64,000 bases of DNA from Psychrobacillus psychrodurans (GCA_900114885.1 FOUN01000003.1:124001-188000); one strand, 5' to 3'; counted from the stretch's first letter, positions 54,517-63,997 are shown. Made by a program: numbers and translations. The notes: generated by a model from the letters alone, not told the origin.

Positions 54517-54531
54517 ATCTCAATATTAGAT
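54517..54531. promoter_or_regulatory. GltC box in the gltC-gltA interval
   Basis: ATCTCAATATTAGAT matches the B. subtilis GltC box ATCTCA-N3-TGAGAT in 11 of 12 fixed positions. It is 17 bases before gltC and upstream of the gltA promoter, as expected for autorepression and gltAB activation. Confidence 0.7.
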
Positions 54532-54552
54532 GATTTATATCCAAATTATATA

Positions 54553-54581
54553 TTGTTTATATTATTTTGAAAACATACAAT
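54553..54581 (+). promoter_or_regulatory. gltA promoter
   Basis: TTGTTT (54553-54558), 17 bases, TACAAT (54576-54581), downstream of the GltC box. Confidence 0.65.
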
Positions 54582-54621
54582 ATTCCTAAGACACTTTTTC
54601 AGTTTAAAGGGAGGTATAAAC

Positions 54622-57600
54622 ATGACATTTCACCAACTACCACAAGCACAAGGTATGTATGACCCGTCTTTTGAACATGACGCATGTGGGATAGGTTTAT
54701 ACGCAAATATAAAAGGTAATGCAACACACGATATCGTAAAAAAAGGACTTGAGATGTTATGTCGTTTAGAGCATCGCGCTGGGAGAGGTGGCGATGGTAA
54801 AACAGGTGACGGAGCTGGATTAATGGTTCAAATACCTGATATTTTCTTTCGGGTTGTTTGTAACGAATGGGTCTTACCCGAAAAAGGGAAGTACGGAGTA
54901 GGTATGTTATTTTTCACAAACGATTCTGATGAACGCAAATTAATCGAACTAAAAATAAACGAATTGATAGTTGCGGAAGGGCAAGTTCTCATTGGTTGGA
55001 GAACTGTACCAATTGATGCAAGTGAGTTAAGTGATAAATCGAAGGAGACGGCACCCTTTATTCGACAAGTTTTTATACAATCGAATGACGAAATGGAATC
55101 TTTAGCTTTTGAACGTAAATTATATATTATTCGCAAACAAGCTGAGCATTGGGCTGAACGTCAAGGTCTAAAATTCTATTGTGCGAGTCTTTCTAGTCAA
55201 ACGATCGTATATAAAGGACTGCTTACTCCAGAAGAAGTCGATTTATTTTATATCGATTTACAGGACGAATTATTCACTTCTGCATTTTCACTTGTGCATT
55301 CTCGCTATAGTACTAATACGTTTCCAAGCTGGGAGCGTGCACATCCTAATCGATATATTGTCCACAACGGTGAAATCAACACATTACGTGGAAATATCAA
55401 CTGGATGAAAGCTCGAGAAAAACAATTTGTATCAAAAGCTTTTGGTGATGATTTAGCAAAATTATTACCCATTATTGATACAAATGGGAGTGATTCTTCC
55501 ATGCTAGACAATGCATTTGAATTATTTGTTTTAGCTGGTAGAACACCAGCCCATACTGCTATGATGCTTATTCCAGAGCCTTGGACTGAGAATCCACATA
55601 TTACAGAGGAAAAAAAAGCTTTCTATGCATATCATAGCAGTTTAATGGAACCTTGGGATGGTCCAACAGCAATTTCCTTCACTAACGGAAAACAAATAGG
55701 AGCCATTTTAGATCGAAATGGATTGCGACCTGCTCGTTACCTAGTTACGAAAGATGATTATATTGTGTTCTCATCTGAAGTTGGAGTAGTGGACATAGAC
55801 GAAGAAAAAATTCTATATAAAGAACGTCTAAGCCCTGGTAGAATGCTGTTAGTTGATCTGGAAGAAGGTAGGATAATTTCTGACGAACAAATAAAAACAG
55901 AAATGGCGCAAGCTCAGCCTTATCAACAATGGTTAACAGAAAATATGTATAAGCTTCCAGTAACTAAAGAAAAATTTGAACAAATAGATGATTTGTTATT
56001 TCGACAAAAAGCATTTGGTTATACATTTGAAGATGTGCATAAGTATATAATTCCTATTGCAATGGATGGTAAGGATCCAATCGGGTCGATGGGGAATGAC
56101 ACACCATTAGCGGTATTATCTGATCGACCTCAGTCATTGTTCAATTATTTTAAACAGCTTTTTGCCCAGGTTACTAATCCTCCAATTGACTCTATTAGAG
56201 AACATATTGTAACTTCAACGATGACACTGCTTGGAGCGGAAGGGGATTTATTACATCCGAACGCCACTAATGCGAAACGGATTTTCTTAGATACACCTAT
56301 ATTAACAAATAGTCAATTAGCACAATTAAAAGAGAATAAAATAAAAACATTTACAAGTGCTGTTCTTTCACTTGATATGTCAGAAGATTTAGAATTAGAT
56401 TTAGATCTTCTAACAAAAAAAGTGGATGAATTGGTAGAAGAAGGATCCTGCCTATTTATACTTTCGGATAGATTGATCTCCAAACAGCAGCAAACAATTC
56501 CTGTATTATTAGCAGCAAGTCATGTACACCAACATTTATTACGTAATGGAAATCGCACGAAAGTAAGTATAATTGTGGAATCTGGGGAAGTGCGAGAGGT
56601 ACATCAGTTTGCTGCACTTATCGGATTTGGTGTAGATGCTATCAATCCTTATCTTGCTTATGCGACGATTGGAGAGGCTATCCAAGATGGACATTTAACG
56701 AGTAGTTATTCAGAGGCTGTCGCTAAATATAGTAAAGGAATTGCAGATGGTGTAGTTAAGGTCATGTCCAAAATGGGGATTTCTACTGTCCAAAGTTATC
56801 GAGGCGCACAAATATTTGAAGCTGTTGGTATAAGTAAAGACGTTATTGAGCGTTATTTTACAGGTACAGTATCACAACTTGGTGGAATCGATTTATCAAC
56901 TATTGCAATGGAAACTGTTAATAGGCATGAACAAGCAGTTATTGCTTCAGATAAATCTTTAGAATCAGGTAGTGATTTTCAGTGGAGAAGTACTGGAGAA
57001 CACCACGCATTCAATCCTAAAACAATTCATACACTTCAATGGGCAACTAGAAGAGGAGATTATGGATTATATAGACAATATGCAGAGATGGCCAATGAGG
57101 AACGAATTGGATTTTTAAGAAATCTTTTCACTTTCGATAAAGAAATTAAAAGTATCCCTCTTGAGGAAGTGGAATCTGTTGATAAAATAGTTAAACGCTT
57201 TAAAACAGGTGCCATGTCTTATGGATCATTAAGCCAAGAGGCACACGAAACATTGGCTATTGCGATGAATCGAATCGGTGGGAAAAGCAATAGTGGAGAA
57301 GGGGGAGAGCATCCAAGCCGTTATAAGCTAGATGCTAATGGTGATAGCCGAAGAAGCGCTATTAAACAAATTGCATCAGGACGATTTGGTGTAAAAAGTC
57401 ATTATCTTGTTCAAGCAAATGAATTACAGATTAAAATGGCACAAGGTGCAAAACCAGGAGAAGGTGGTCAATTACCAGGCAACAAAGTATATCCTTGGGT
57501 TGCAGATGTCCGTGGTTCTACAACTGGGGTTGGCTTAATCTCTCCACCGCCTCATCATGATATTTACTCCATTGAAGATATGGCCCAACTAATCCATGAT

Positions 57601-59154
57601 TTAAAAAATTCAAATAGAGCAGCAAGGATTAGTGTTAAACTTGTAGCAAAATCGGGAGTAGGTACTATTGCTGCTGGTGTAGCAAAAGGAGCGGCTGATG
57701 TAATTGTAATTAGTGGATATGATGGTGGAACAGGTGCATCACCTAAAACAAGCATTAAGCATACCGGGCTTCCTTGGGAACTGGGACTTGCTGAAGCACA
57801 TCAAACGTTAATGTTAAATGGTTTACGCGATCGTGTAGTGTTAGAAACTGACGGGAAATTAATGACCGGTAAAGATGTTGTAATGGCAGCTCTACTTGGT
57901 GCAGAAGAGTATGGATTCGCAACAGCACCTCTTATTGTAATGGGTTGTATTATGATGCGTGCATGTCATTTAGATACTTGTCCAGTTGGGATAGCAACAC
58001 AAAATCCAGAGTTACGTGATAAATTTACAGGAACAGCAGATTATGTAGTTAACTTTATGAAATTTGTAGCGGAAGAAGTTAGAGAATACATGGCATTATT
58101 AGGATTTAGAACAGTGGAAGAAATGGTAGGTCGAACAGATGTATTAGAGATTAGTGAGCGTGCCAAATCGCACTGGAAAGTAAAACAACTAAATTTAGAT
58201 GCCCTATTATTCCAACCAGAAGGAACAAGAACTTGGAAGACACAGCAAGATCATAAAATTAATGAATCATTTGACATGAGAGTTTTACTGCCTAAATTGA
58301 AAAAAGTAATAGAAACTCAATCGAAGGCGGAGCTATATTTCCCTATAACTAACAGAGAGCGTGTTGTAGGAACAGTAATTGGAAGTGAAATTTCTAAAAA
58401 ATATGGTGCACAAGGGTTACCGGATGATTCCATCGTTTTAAGATTTACCGGAGCGGCAGGGCAAAGCTTTGGTGCATTTATACCAAAAGGAATGTCGATG
58501 TATATTACAGGCGATGTAAATGACTATTTTGGAAAAGGATTATCAGGTGGAAAACTAATTGTTACAGCACCTATACAAGGTAAGGCTGAACAAAATGTAA
58601 TTGCTGGAAATGTCGCGCTTTACGGGGCAACAAGCGGAACTGTATTTATAAATGGACGTGCTGGGGAGCGCTTTGCAGTTCGAAATAGTGGAGTAGATGT
58701 AGTCGTGGAGGGTATTGGTGACCACGGATGTGAATACATGACAGGTGGCCGTGCTGTCATTTTAGGCGATGTAGGGAAGAATTTCGGAGCAGGAATGTCT
58801 GGAGGAATAGCATATGTTCTTGTCGATGATGTGAGCGGGTTTAAAGAGAAATGTAATACAGAAATGATTGGATTTGAACAAATTCAAACAACAGATGAAC
58901 TACATGCTTTACGACAATTAATAATGGATCATTATTATTACACGAAGAGTACAAAAGCGATGAATTTATTAGATAACTGGGATGATGCAGCTAGTAAATT
59001 TGTGAAGGTTGTACCAAATGACTATAAAAAAATGGTGGATAGGATTCAGTCATTTAAAATTCAAGGCTTAACAGATGATGCTGCTGCCATGCAAGCATTT
59101 TTGGCAACTTCAAATGTGACGAAACAAGAAACGAAAGTTCTAGCAAAAAAATAA
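54622..59154 (+). CDS. gltA: Glutamate synthase large subunit
   Basis: 1510 residues. The N-terminal class II amidotransferase uses Cys22 (HDACGIG) after removal of a 21-residue propeptide; central and FMN-binding synthase domains follow (GEGGEHPSRYK, KPGEGGQLPGNKV, VISGYDGGTGASP), then the 3Fe-4S cysteines in CIMMRACHLDTC and a C-terminal beta-helix domain with Gly-rich repeats. With GltB it converts glutamine and 2-oxoglutarate to two glutamates. AAAGGGAGG precedes ATG, and gltB starts 17 bases after the stop. Confidence 0.97.
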   Translation: MTFHQLPQAQGMYDPSFEHDACGIGLYANIKGNATHDIVKKGLEMLCRLEHRAGRGGDGKTGDGAGLMVQIPDIFFRVVCNEWVLPEKGKYGVGMLFFTNDSDERKLIELKINELIVAEGQVLIGWRTVPIDASELSDKSKETAPFIRQVFIQSNDEMESLAFERKLYIIRKQAEHWAERQGLKFYCASLSSQTIVYKGLLTPEEVDLFYIDLQDELFTSAFSLVHSRYSTNTFPSWERAHPNRYIVHNGEINTLRGNINWMKAREKQFVSKAFGDDLAKLLPIIDTNGSDSSMLDNAFELFVLAGRTPAHTAMMLIPEPWTENPHITEEKKAFYAYHSSLMEPWDGPTAISFTNGKQIGAILDRNGLRPARYLVTKDDYIVFSSEVGVVDIDEEKILYKERLSPGRMLLVDLEEGRIISDEQIKTEMAQAQPYQQWLTENMYKLPVTKEKFEQIDDLLFRQKAFGYTFEDVHKYIIPIAMDGKDPIGSMGNDTPLAVLSDRPQSLFNYFKQLFAQVTNPPIDSIREHIVTSTMTLLGAEGDLLHPNATNAKRIFLDTPILTNSQLAQLKENKIKTFTSAVLSLDMSEDLELDLDLLTKKVDELVEEGSCLFILSDRLISKQQQTIPVLLAASHVHQHLLRNGNRTKVSIIVESGEVREVHQFAALIGFGVDAINPYLAYATIGEAIQDGHLTSSYSEAVAKYSKGIADGVVKVMSKMGISTVQSYRGAQIFEAVGISKDVIERYFTGTVSQLGGIDLSTIAMETVNRHEQAVIASDKSLESGSDFQWRSTGEHHAFNPKTIHTLQWATRRGDYGLYRQYAEMANEERIGFLRNLFTFDKEIKSIPLEEVESVDKIVKRFKTGAMSYGSLSQEAHETLAIAMNRIGGKSNSGEGGEHPSRYKLDANGDSRRSAIKQIASGRFGVKSHYLVQANELQIKMAQGAKPGEGGQLPGNKVYPWVADVRGSTTGVGLISPPPHHDIYSIEDMAQLIHDLKNSNRAARISVKLVAKSGVGTIAAGVAKGAADVIVISGYDGGTGASPKTSIKHTGLPWELGLAEAHQTLMLNGLRDRVVLETDGKLMTGKDVVMAALLGAEEYGFATAPLIVMGCIMMRACHLDTCPVGIATQNPELRDKFTGTADYVVNFMKFVAEEVREYMALLGFRTVEEMVGRTDVLEISERAKSHWKVKQLNLDALLFQPEGTRTWKTQQDHKINESFDMRVLLPKLKKVIETQSKAELYFPITNRERVVGTVIGSEISKKYGAQGLPDDSIVLRFTGAAGQSFGAFIPKGMSMYITGDVNDYFGKGLSGGKLIVTAPIQGKAEQNVIAGNVALYGATSGTVFINGRAGERFAVRNSGVDVVVEGIGDHGCEYMTGGRAVILGDVGKNFGAGMSGGIAYVLVDDVSGFKEKCNTEMIGFEQIQTTDELHALRQLIMDHYYYTKSTKAMNLLDNWDDAASKFVKVVPNDYKKMVDRIQSFKIQGLTDDAAAMQAFLATSNVTKQETKVLAKK

Positions 59155-59171
59155 GGAGAGGGGAGATACTA

Positions 59172-60656
59172 ATGGGAAAACCTACAGGATTTATGGAATA
59201 TAAGCGTGAAAAAGGTAAAGAGGTGGCCCCTCTCAAACGTATTAATAACTGGAAGGAATACTCAGCTAAATTAACTGATGAGTCTCTACAAAAGCAAGGC
59301 GCAAGATGTATGGACTGCGGGACTCCGTTTTGTCATATGGGAATAGAGGTAAGGGGTGCGACTTCAGGTTGTCCTATTAATAACTTGATTCCCGAATGGA
59401 ATGATTTAGTATACAAAGGACAATGGAGAGAAGCTCTTGAGCGTTTACAAATGACAAATAATTTTCCGGAGTTTACTGGAAGAGTCTGTCCTGCACCATG
59501 CGAAGGTTCGTGTACTTTGGCTATTTCAGATCCAGCAGTTTCCATAAAAAATATCGAGCGCACTATTATCGATAAAGGATTTGAGAATGGATGGATAATC
59601 CCCAGAATTCCTATATCGAGAACTGGTAAGAAGATCGCTATTATCGGTTCTGGCCCTGCTGGTCTTGCAAGTGCAGATGACCTCAATCAGGCAGGTCATT
59701 CTGTTACAGTTTTCGAGCGGGCAGACCGAGCGGGGGGACTTCTCATGTATGGGATTCCAAATATGAAACTGGAAAAAGATATTGTTGAACGTCGAATTCA
59801 ATTGCTCCAGCAAGAAGGAATTGATTTTGTACTAAATACAGAAGTTGGGGTGGATATCTCAGCGGACTATTTAAAGGAACAGTACGATGCAGTAATCTTG
59901 TGTATTGGAGCTCAAAAACAACGTGTTCTTCATATGGAGGGTAACGAATCTAAAGGAATACATCTTGCGATGGATTATCTTACTACGACTACTAAAAGTT
60001 TGTTAGATTCAAATTTTAAGGACGACCAGTTTATCAATACAAAAGGTAAAGATGTCATAGTTATTGGTGGAGGAGATACGGGTGCCGATTGTGTGGCGAC
60101 TGCCCTTCGACAAAAGTGCCGTAGTGTAGTTCAATTTGGTAAGCATCCACAACTTCCATTAACACGTGCGGAAGATAATCAATGGCCAACTGACCCAACT
60201 ATTTTTAAACTAGAATATGCTTACGAAGAAGCTGATGCAAAGTTTGGAAAAGATCCAAGAGAGTATTTAATTCAAACGAAGAAAATCATCGCGGATGCAA
60301 ATGGTAATTTAAAAGAATTGCATACTATACAAATGGAGAAAATTCTTGGTGAAGATGGGTTCTACTTTTTTAAAGAAGTGCCAGGTACAGAAAAAGTATG
60401 GCCTGCTCAGTTTGTATTTATCGCTATTGGCTTTGAAGGAGCAGAAACTACTTTGGCCGAACAATTAGGTGTACGAATTACCAATAAAAAGATTGCTGCA
60501 TCTTCAAAAGATTATCAAACAAATATGGAGGGAATCTTTACAGCTGGCGATGCTAGAAGAGGACAAAGCCTAATTGTTTGGGCTATTAAGGAAGGCCAGG
60601 AAGTAGCTAAACGAGTAAATGAATATGTTAGTAAAAAACCGGTCATAGTCTCATGA
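59172..60656 (+). CDS. gltB: Glutamate synthase small subunit
   Basis: 494 residues. The N-terminal ferredoxin-like part carries two 4Fe-4S cysteine sets (CMDCGTPFCH, CPINN, CPAPCEGSC). FAD binding is at IAIIGSGPAGLASADDLNQAGH and NADPH binding at DVIVIGGGDTGADCVATALR. It delivers electrons to GltA. GGAGAGGGGAG lies before ATG. Its last codons form the left arm of the operon's terminator. Confidence 0.97.
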   Translation: MGKPTGFMEYKREKGKEVAPLKRINNWKEYSAKLTDESLQKQGARCMDCGTPFCHMGIEVRGATSGCPINNLIPEWNDLVYKGQWREALERLQMTNNFPEFTGRVCPAPCEGSCTLAISDPAVSIKNIERTIIDKGFENGWIIPRIPISRTGKKIAIIGSGPAGLASADDLNQAGHSVTVFERADRAGGLLMYGIPNMKLEKDIVERRIQLLQQEGIDFVLNTEVGVDISADYLKEQYDAVILCIGAQKQRVLHMEGNESKGIHLAMDYLTTTTKSLLDSNFKDDQFINTKGKDVIVIGGGDTGADCVATALRQKCRSVVQFGKHPQLPLTRAEDNQWPTDPTIFKLEYAYEEADAKFGKDPREYLIQTKKIIADANGNLKELHTIQMEKILGEDGFYFFKEVPGTEKVWPAQFVFIAIGFEGAETTLAEQLGVRITNKKIAASSKDYQTNMEGIFTAGDARRGQSLIVWAIKEGQEVAKRVNEYVSKKPVIVS

Positions 60657-60667
60657 CCGGTTTTTAC
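60634..60667 (+). terminator. gltAB terminator overlapping the gltB stop
   Basis: AAAAACCGGTCAT, loop AGTCTC, ATGACCGGTTTTT: a perfect 13-bp stem. The gltB stop codon lies inside the hairpin. Confidence 0.9.
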
Positions 60668-60749
60668 TGTGCTAGTGAACTAAAGTTTTTGTTCCGTTTT
60701 TGCCCATAAGATGTCATAATAGTTACATAACGAATATGGAGGCAATAAC

Positions 60750-61361
60750 ATGATTGGTATAATAGATTATGGTGCAGGAAATTTACATAGTGTATTAAAA
60801 GCAACAAAACAACTTGGATATGAAACGAAACTCATTACGAGTGATAGTGATCATACTGATGATATTACAAAGATTATACTCCCTGGTGTTGGAAACGCAA
60901 AAGTGGCTATGGATGTTTTAAATAGTACAGGCCTAAGTGATTATCTAAAAGAGAGGGTTTCTAAAGGGATTCCATTATTGGGTATTTGTCTTGGTATGCA
61001 ACTTTTATTAGAAACGAGCGAAGAAGGGAATGTTCCTTGTCTAGGATTACTCAAAGGAGCAGTACCTGAATTTACCGACGAATCGGAGAAAATTCCACAT
61101 ATGGGTTGGAATCAAGTGAAAGATATTCAAAGTCATTTTCTATTTGAAAATATTCCAGATGAAACGGACTTTTACTTTGTTCATTCCTATTTTGCGAAAC
61201 CAGAGTTACAAGAAGAAATATTAGGTGAAACAAATTATGGTATTAATTTTGCTTCGGTTATTGGTAACTCACAAGTGATGGGTGTACAATTTCATCCTGA
61301 AAAAAGTGGTAAGTATGGTATTCAGCTTTTAGATAATTTCTGCAAGCAAGGAGGTAAATAA
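60750..61361 (+). CDS. hisH: Imidazole glycerol phosphate synthase glutaminase subunit
   Basis: 203 residues, class I glutamine amidotransferase: nucleophile Cys80 in GICLGMQLL, His182 and Glu184 in GVQFHPEKSGKYG, with IDYGAGNLHSV and LPGVGNAKVAM at the start. It makes ammonia from glutamine for the cyclase HisF, whose gene begins two bases after the stop. Only hisH and hisF are present; no other histidine genes lie within the window. ATGGAGG precedes ATG. Confidence 0.9.
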   Translation: MIGIIDYGAGNLHSVLKATKQLGYETKLITSDSDHTDDITKIILPGVGNAKVAMDVLNSTGLSDYLKERVSKGIPLLGICLGMQLLLETSEEGNVPCLGLLKGAVPEFTDESEKIPHMGWNQVKDIQSHFLFENIPDETDFYFVHSYFAKPELQEEILGETNYGINFASVIGNSQVMGVQFHPEKSGKYGIQLLDNFCKQGGK

Positions 61362-61362
61362 T

Positions 61363-62139
61363 ATGCTTAGAAAACGAATTGTACCAGCCATTGATGTATT
61401 AAATGATCAAGCAGTTAAGTATGTTCAATTTAGAAACCCTACTATTATAGGGGACCCCGCAGAGCTTGGAAAAAAATATACCGAAGATGGTGCAGATGAA
61501 TTAATCTATCTTGATACTACGGCATCCTTGAAAAACCAAGATTTAAAACTGGAATGGATACAGCGTGTCGCTGAACAAGTAAATATTCCATTTTCCGTAA
61601 TCGGTGGTGTGCGTACGGTAGAAGATTTCAAAAATTTACTACGAGCTGGGGCAGATAAGGTAGGGGTAAACTCTGCTGCAGTAATGCGTCCTGAGTTACT
61701 AAAAGAAGCAGCAGATATTTACGGCAAACAATGTGTCGTTTTAGGCTTAGATGCCATGCCAATTTATAATGATGAAGGGGAGATTGTTAGGTGGGAAGTT
61801 TACACTCATTCTGGCCATAAGAAAACTGGATTGGATGTTGTTGAGTGGGCACAGCAAGCCGCTGACTTAGGTGCTGGAGAAATAATTTGTACGAGTATCC
61901 ACAAAGACGGCATGAAAAACGGCTATGATGTAGAACTAATAAAGTTATTATCTGAAAAAGTTAATATCCCAATAATCGCTTCAGGTGGAGCAGGAAAGAT
62001 CGAACATATTGAGGAAGTCTTCTCTGAGGGTAAAGCAGATGCGGCTTTAGTTGCATCCATGATTCATTACGGTGATTATACAATTGGAGAGATCAAATCT
62101 TATTTGCAAACTAAACATGTGAATGTGCGACATATTTAA
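61363..62139 (+). CDS. hisF: Imidazole glycerol phosphate synthase cyclase subunit, divergent
   Basis: 258 residues, a full (beta-alpha)8 barrel. Both catalytic aspartates, Asp11 (VPAIDV) and Asp130 (LGLDAM), and the phosphate sites KVGVNSAAV and IASGGAG are present. Changes at usually conserved places include PAIDV for PCLDV, AVKY for VVKG near Lys19, and [12 protein letters not shown] for the usual DRDG-type loop. It may be a normal HisF or a relative serving another pathway, as with the WbuY/WbuZ pair. It is coupled with hisH and ends before a long hairpin. Confidence 0.85.
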   Translation: MLRKRIVPAIDVLNDQAVKYVQFRNPTIIGDPAELGKKYTEDGADELIYLDTTASLKNQDLKLEWIQRVAEQVNIPFSVIGGVRTVEDFKNLLRAGADKVGVNSAAVMRPELLKEAADIYGKQCVVLGLDAMPIYNDEGEIVRWEVYTHSGHKKTGLDVVEWAQQAADLGAGEIICTSIHKDGMKNGYDVELIKLLSEKVNIPIIASGGAGKIEHIEEVFSEGKADAALVASMIHYGDYTIGEIKSYLQTKHVNVRHI

Positions 62140-62140
62140 T

Positions 62141-62184
62141 AGAAGAAATGACTTAGTCTTTACTGAGACTAAGTCATTTCTTCT
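62141..62184. terminator. Perfect 19-bp hairpin after hisF
   Basis: AGAAGAAATGACTTAGTCT, six-base loop, AGACTAAGTCATTTCTTCT. It is an unusually long perfect stem two bases after the stop, with no T-run directly after it, so it may act as an RNA end protector or a bidirectional terminator. Confidence 0.6.
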
Positions 62185-62222
62185 GGCTTGAATTTTTAGA
62201 TGAATGTTGGTGGGGAAATGTT

Positions 62223-62411
62223 GAATCACTAGAATGTTTGGGAGAATCACTAGAATGTGTATGAGAATCGCTCGAATGTTTGGGAGAATCACTAGAATGT
62301 GTTTAAGAATCGCTCGAATGTTTGGGAGAATCACTAGAATGTGTATAAGAATCGCTCGAATGTTTGAAAGAATCACTAGTATAGGTTTAAGAATCGCTCA
62401 ATAAGTCCTGC
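62223..62411. repeat. 21-bp tandem repeat, nine units of two alternating types
   Basis: Each unit starts with GAATC. Type A is GAATCACTAGAATGTGT plus four bases; type B is GAATCGCTCGAATGTTT plus four bases. The order is A, A, B, A, B, A, B, A, B, so most of the array is a 42-bp A-B repeat. The last two units are degenerate. It lies between converging genes; an open frame across it on the minus strand is a by-product of the 21-bp period. Confidence 0.85.
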
Positions 62412-62428
62412 AGATTCTGAAGGCTATC

Positions 62429-63091
62429 TTATTCGATTATCTCCCATCCACGTTCAGTAGCCAGTTTCCGTAGTTTCTCCTCAGGTTTAACTGCTACAGG
62501 ATTACCCACTAACTTTAAAACAGGCAAGTCTGAAAAACTATCGCCATATGCATAACTATTTTCCCAGTCTATCTGATGACCACTCAATACTTCATGGACC
62601 TTCAATGTTTTTTGTTCGCCATTTATATGGTTAATAATATTTTTGGTATAAACTTTTTCATCCTTATACAAAATATCAGTTCCTATTATCCGATTGAACA
62701 CAAGTCCGTCTGTCACCCGCTCTAAAAATTGTGTGTAAGCTCCAGATACTAGTAATATGTGAAGATTCTCTTCTTGATGAAGTTTTAGTCTATCCAACAC
62801 TTTTTGGTTAAAATCCTGTTGCATGACACCTTTGATTTCCTCGAAATATGCATCCATTTCCTGTTTTGAAAGACCTTCGAAAGCTTCTAAATATAATTGC
62901 ATAGAACGTCTTTTCATCCTGCTAGCTGGATATAGTTTAAGTTTATTTGCTATGTATGGCGGAACAATTGCACGATAAAAGCTTTTATATGAAGATTGAT
63001 AGATAGGGTGTTCTTTTAGATGTTTCATTAGTATTGTAAATGTTTCTTCTTCGTAGAGAGTTCCATCAAAATCAAATATAGCTACTCGCAT
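62429..63091 (-). CDS. HAD-superfamily phosphatase, SerB-like (HAD-IB)
   Basis: About 220 residues. Asp7 and Asp9 in AIFDFDGTLYEEE (motif I), LLVSGA (motif II) and YAYGDSFSDLPVL (motif III) are all intact, with a helical cap between motifs I and II. This subclass includes phosphoserine phosphatases and HisB-like or sugar phosphatases; the substrate is not clear. ATG at 63091 is used because AAAGGGTGG is six bases upstream; GTG at 63100 overlaps it. It converges on hisHF across the 21-bp tandem array. Confidence 0.87.
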   Translation of the reverse strand: MRVAIFDFDGTLYEEETFTILMKHLKEHPIYQSSYKSFYRAIVPPYIANKLKLYPASRMKRRSMQLYLEAFEGLSKQEMDAYFEEIKGVMQQDFNQKVLDRLKLHQEENLHILLVSGAYTQFLERVTDGLVFNRIIGTDILYKDEKVYTKNIINHINGEQKTLKVHEVLSGHQIDWENSYAYGDSFSDLPVLKLVGNPVAVKPEEKLRKLATERGWEIIE

Positions 63092-63137
63092 AAATTCCAC
63101 CCTTTTCTCAAGTAATAATTTATATAATTATTATACA

Positions 63138-63315
63138 TGAATCAATTTCATAAAAGGATATAAAATAGTGAGATCCGAACAACGATGATTTCTGCTCTGG
63201 AAGGGCGCTTTCCGCGGGCACGGTTTCAATCTCCTCATTACTACGTTTCTAGGGGGCTTTTAGCTCTCACTATTCCCAAATTGCGATATTACGTAAGTAA
63301 TTATGAATTGACTCA
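63138..63315. repeat. MITE-like intergenic repeat, copy 2 (short form)
   Basis: About 178 bp. The left end TGAATCAATTTCATAA and the reversed right end TGAGTCAATTCATAA are near-identical inverted repeats. The interior shares ATCCGAACAAC, CGCTTTCCGCGGGCACGG and ATTGCGATATTA with the copy at 38.4 kb but lacks its central ~100 bases. ACATGAAT is present at both edges (63135-63142 and 63315-63322), partly overlapping the ends. Confidence 0.7.
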
Positions 63316-63324
63316 CATGAATAA

Positions 63325-63360
63325 TTAAAAAATCGCCCCAAACTAACGGGGCGAGATTTA
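63325..63360 (-). terminator. Terminator of the cotF-like gene
   Basis: Minus strand: AAATCTCGCCCC, loop, GGGGCGATTTTTT, a GC-rich stem with a T-run, four bases after the stop. Confidence 0.88.
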
Positions 63361-63364
63361 TAAT

Positions 63365-63997
63365 TTAGCTCATCATTTTGCCTTGTGCTGGTGCATAAGC
63401 GTTCAAGATTGCCTGCATACTTTGTTCGTCTAGTTGTGGGACTTGATAATAATGATGTTTATTTTGATAAATGGAAAGCTCATAAGCCATTTCAATACAG
63501 TTTGGAATTGAGTCTGCAAGTACACGGCGGACAACTGGATTGGTTGTTTCTAATGCTGCGGTAGTTTTAGCAGTGGCAGAGGCTTTAGCAGCATCAAGAA
63601 GATAACCTGAAATTATCTCATCCGAAAGCTCATTTGCAGATTGGATTGGTTTTTTTGGCTGTGAAGGTTTGATGCCATATATAAAATCGTTTCCTGTTTG
63701 CATTTTATAGCTAGTTGTGGGATGTGACGGATCTTTACCGGTTTTAAAACATTCTACAGTAATATTATACTCATATACTGCGAATGCGTATTGTCGATCT
63801 AAAATATTGAGCAATTCTTGGTCTTTGACATGTGGACGTAAAAGCGTTTTTAAATTCAAACCAGAAATAGCTGTTGAAAGTACTTCATGAACGTCAAAAA
63901 CCTCATGACCACCATGATTCATATTTTGCGGTATGCTACCTGTTTGCATATTTTGATGAGTTTGCCCTTGACCTTGTCCAAATGGGTTTTGTGTCAT
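63365..63997 (-). CDS. CotF-like spore coat protein
   Basis: 210 residues. A Gly/Gln/Asn-rich N-terminus (MTQNPFGQGQGQTHQ...) is followed by a ferritin-like coat F domain (VLSTAISGLNLKTLLRPHVKDQELLNIL, then SDEIISGYLLDAAKASA and VRRVLADSIPNCIEMAYEL). This type of protein is placed in the spore coat, supporting a spore-forming host. The start ATG is three bases from the window edge, so the ribosome site cannot be checked, but the N-terminus looks natural. Confidence 0.87.
   Translation of the reverse strand: MTQNPFGQGQGQTHQNMQTGSIPQNMNHGGHEVFDVHEVLSTAISGLNLKTLLRPHVKDQELLNILDRQYAFAVYEYNITVECFKTGKDPSHPTTSYKMQTGNDFIYGIKPSQPKKPIQSANELSDEIISGYLLDAAKASATAKTTAALETTNPVVRRVLADSIPNCIEMAYELSIYQNKHHYYQVPQLDEQSMQAILNAYAPAQGKMMS

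Noticed and set aside
62047-62376. 109-codon minus-strand frame with repeated ILPNIRAILIHILV units
   Set aside because: It is the translation of the 21-bp tandem array, has no ribosome site, and overlaps the end of hisF.
62223-62411. CRISPR array
   Set aside because: The units are contiguous 21-bp tandem repeats without unique spacers, and there are no cas genes.
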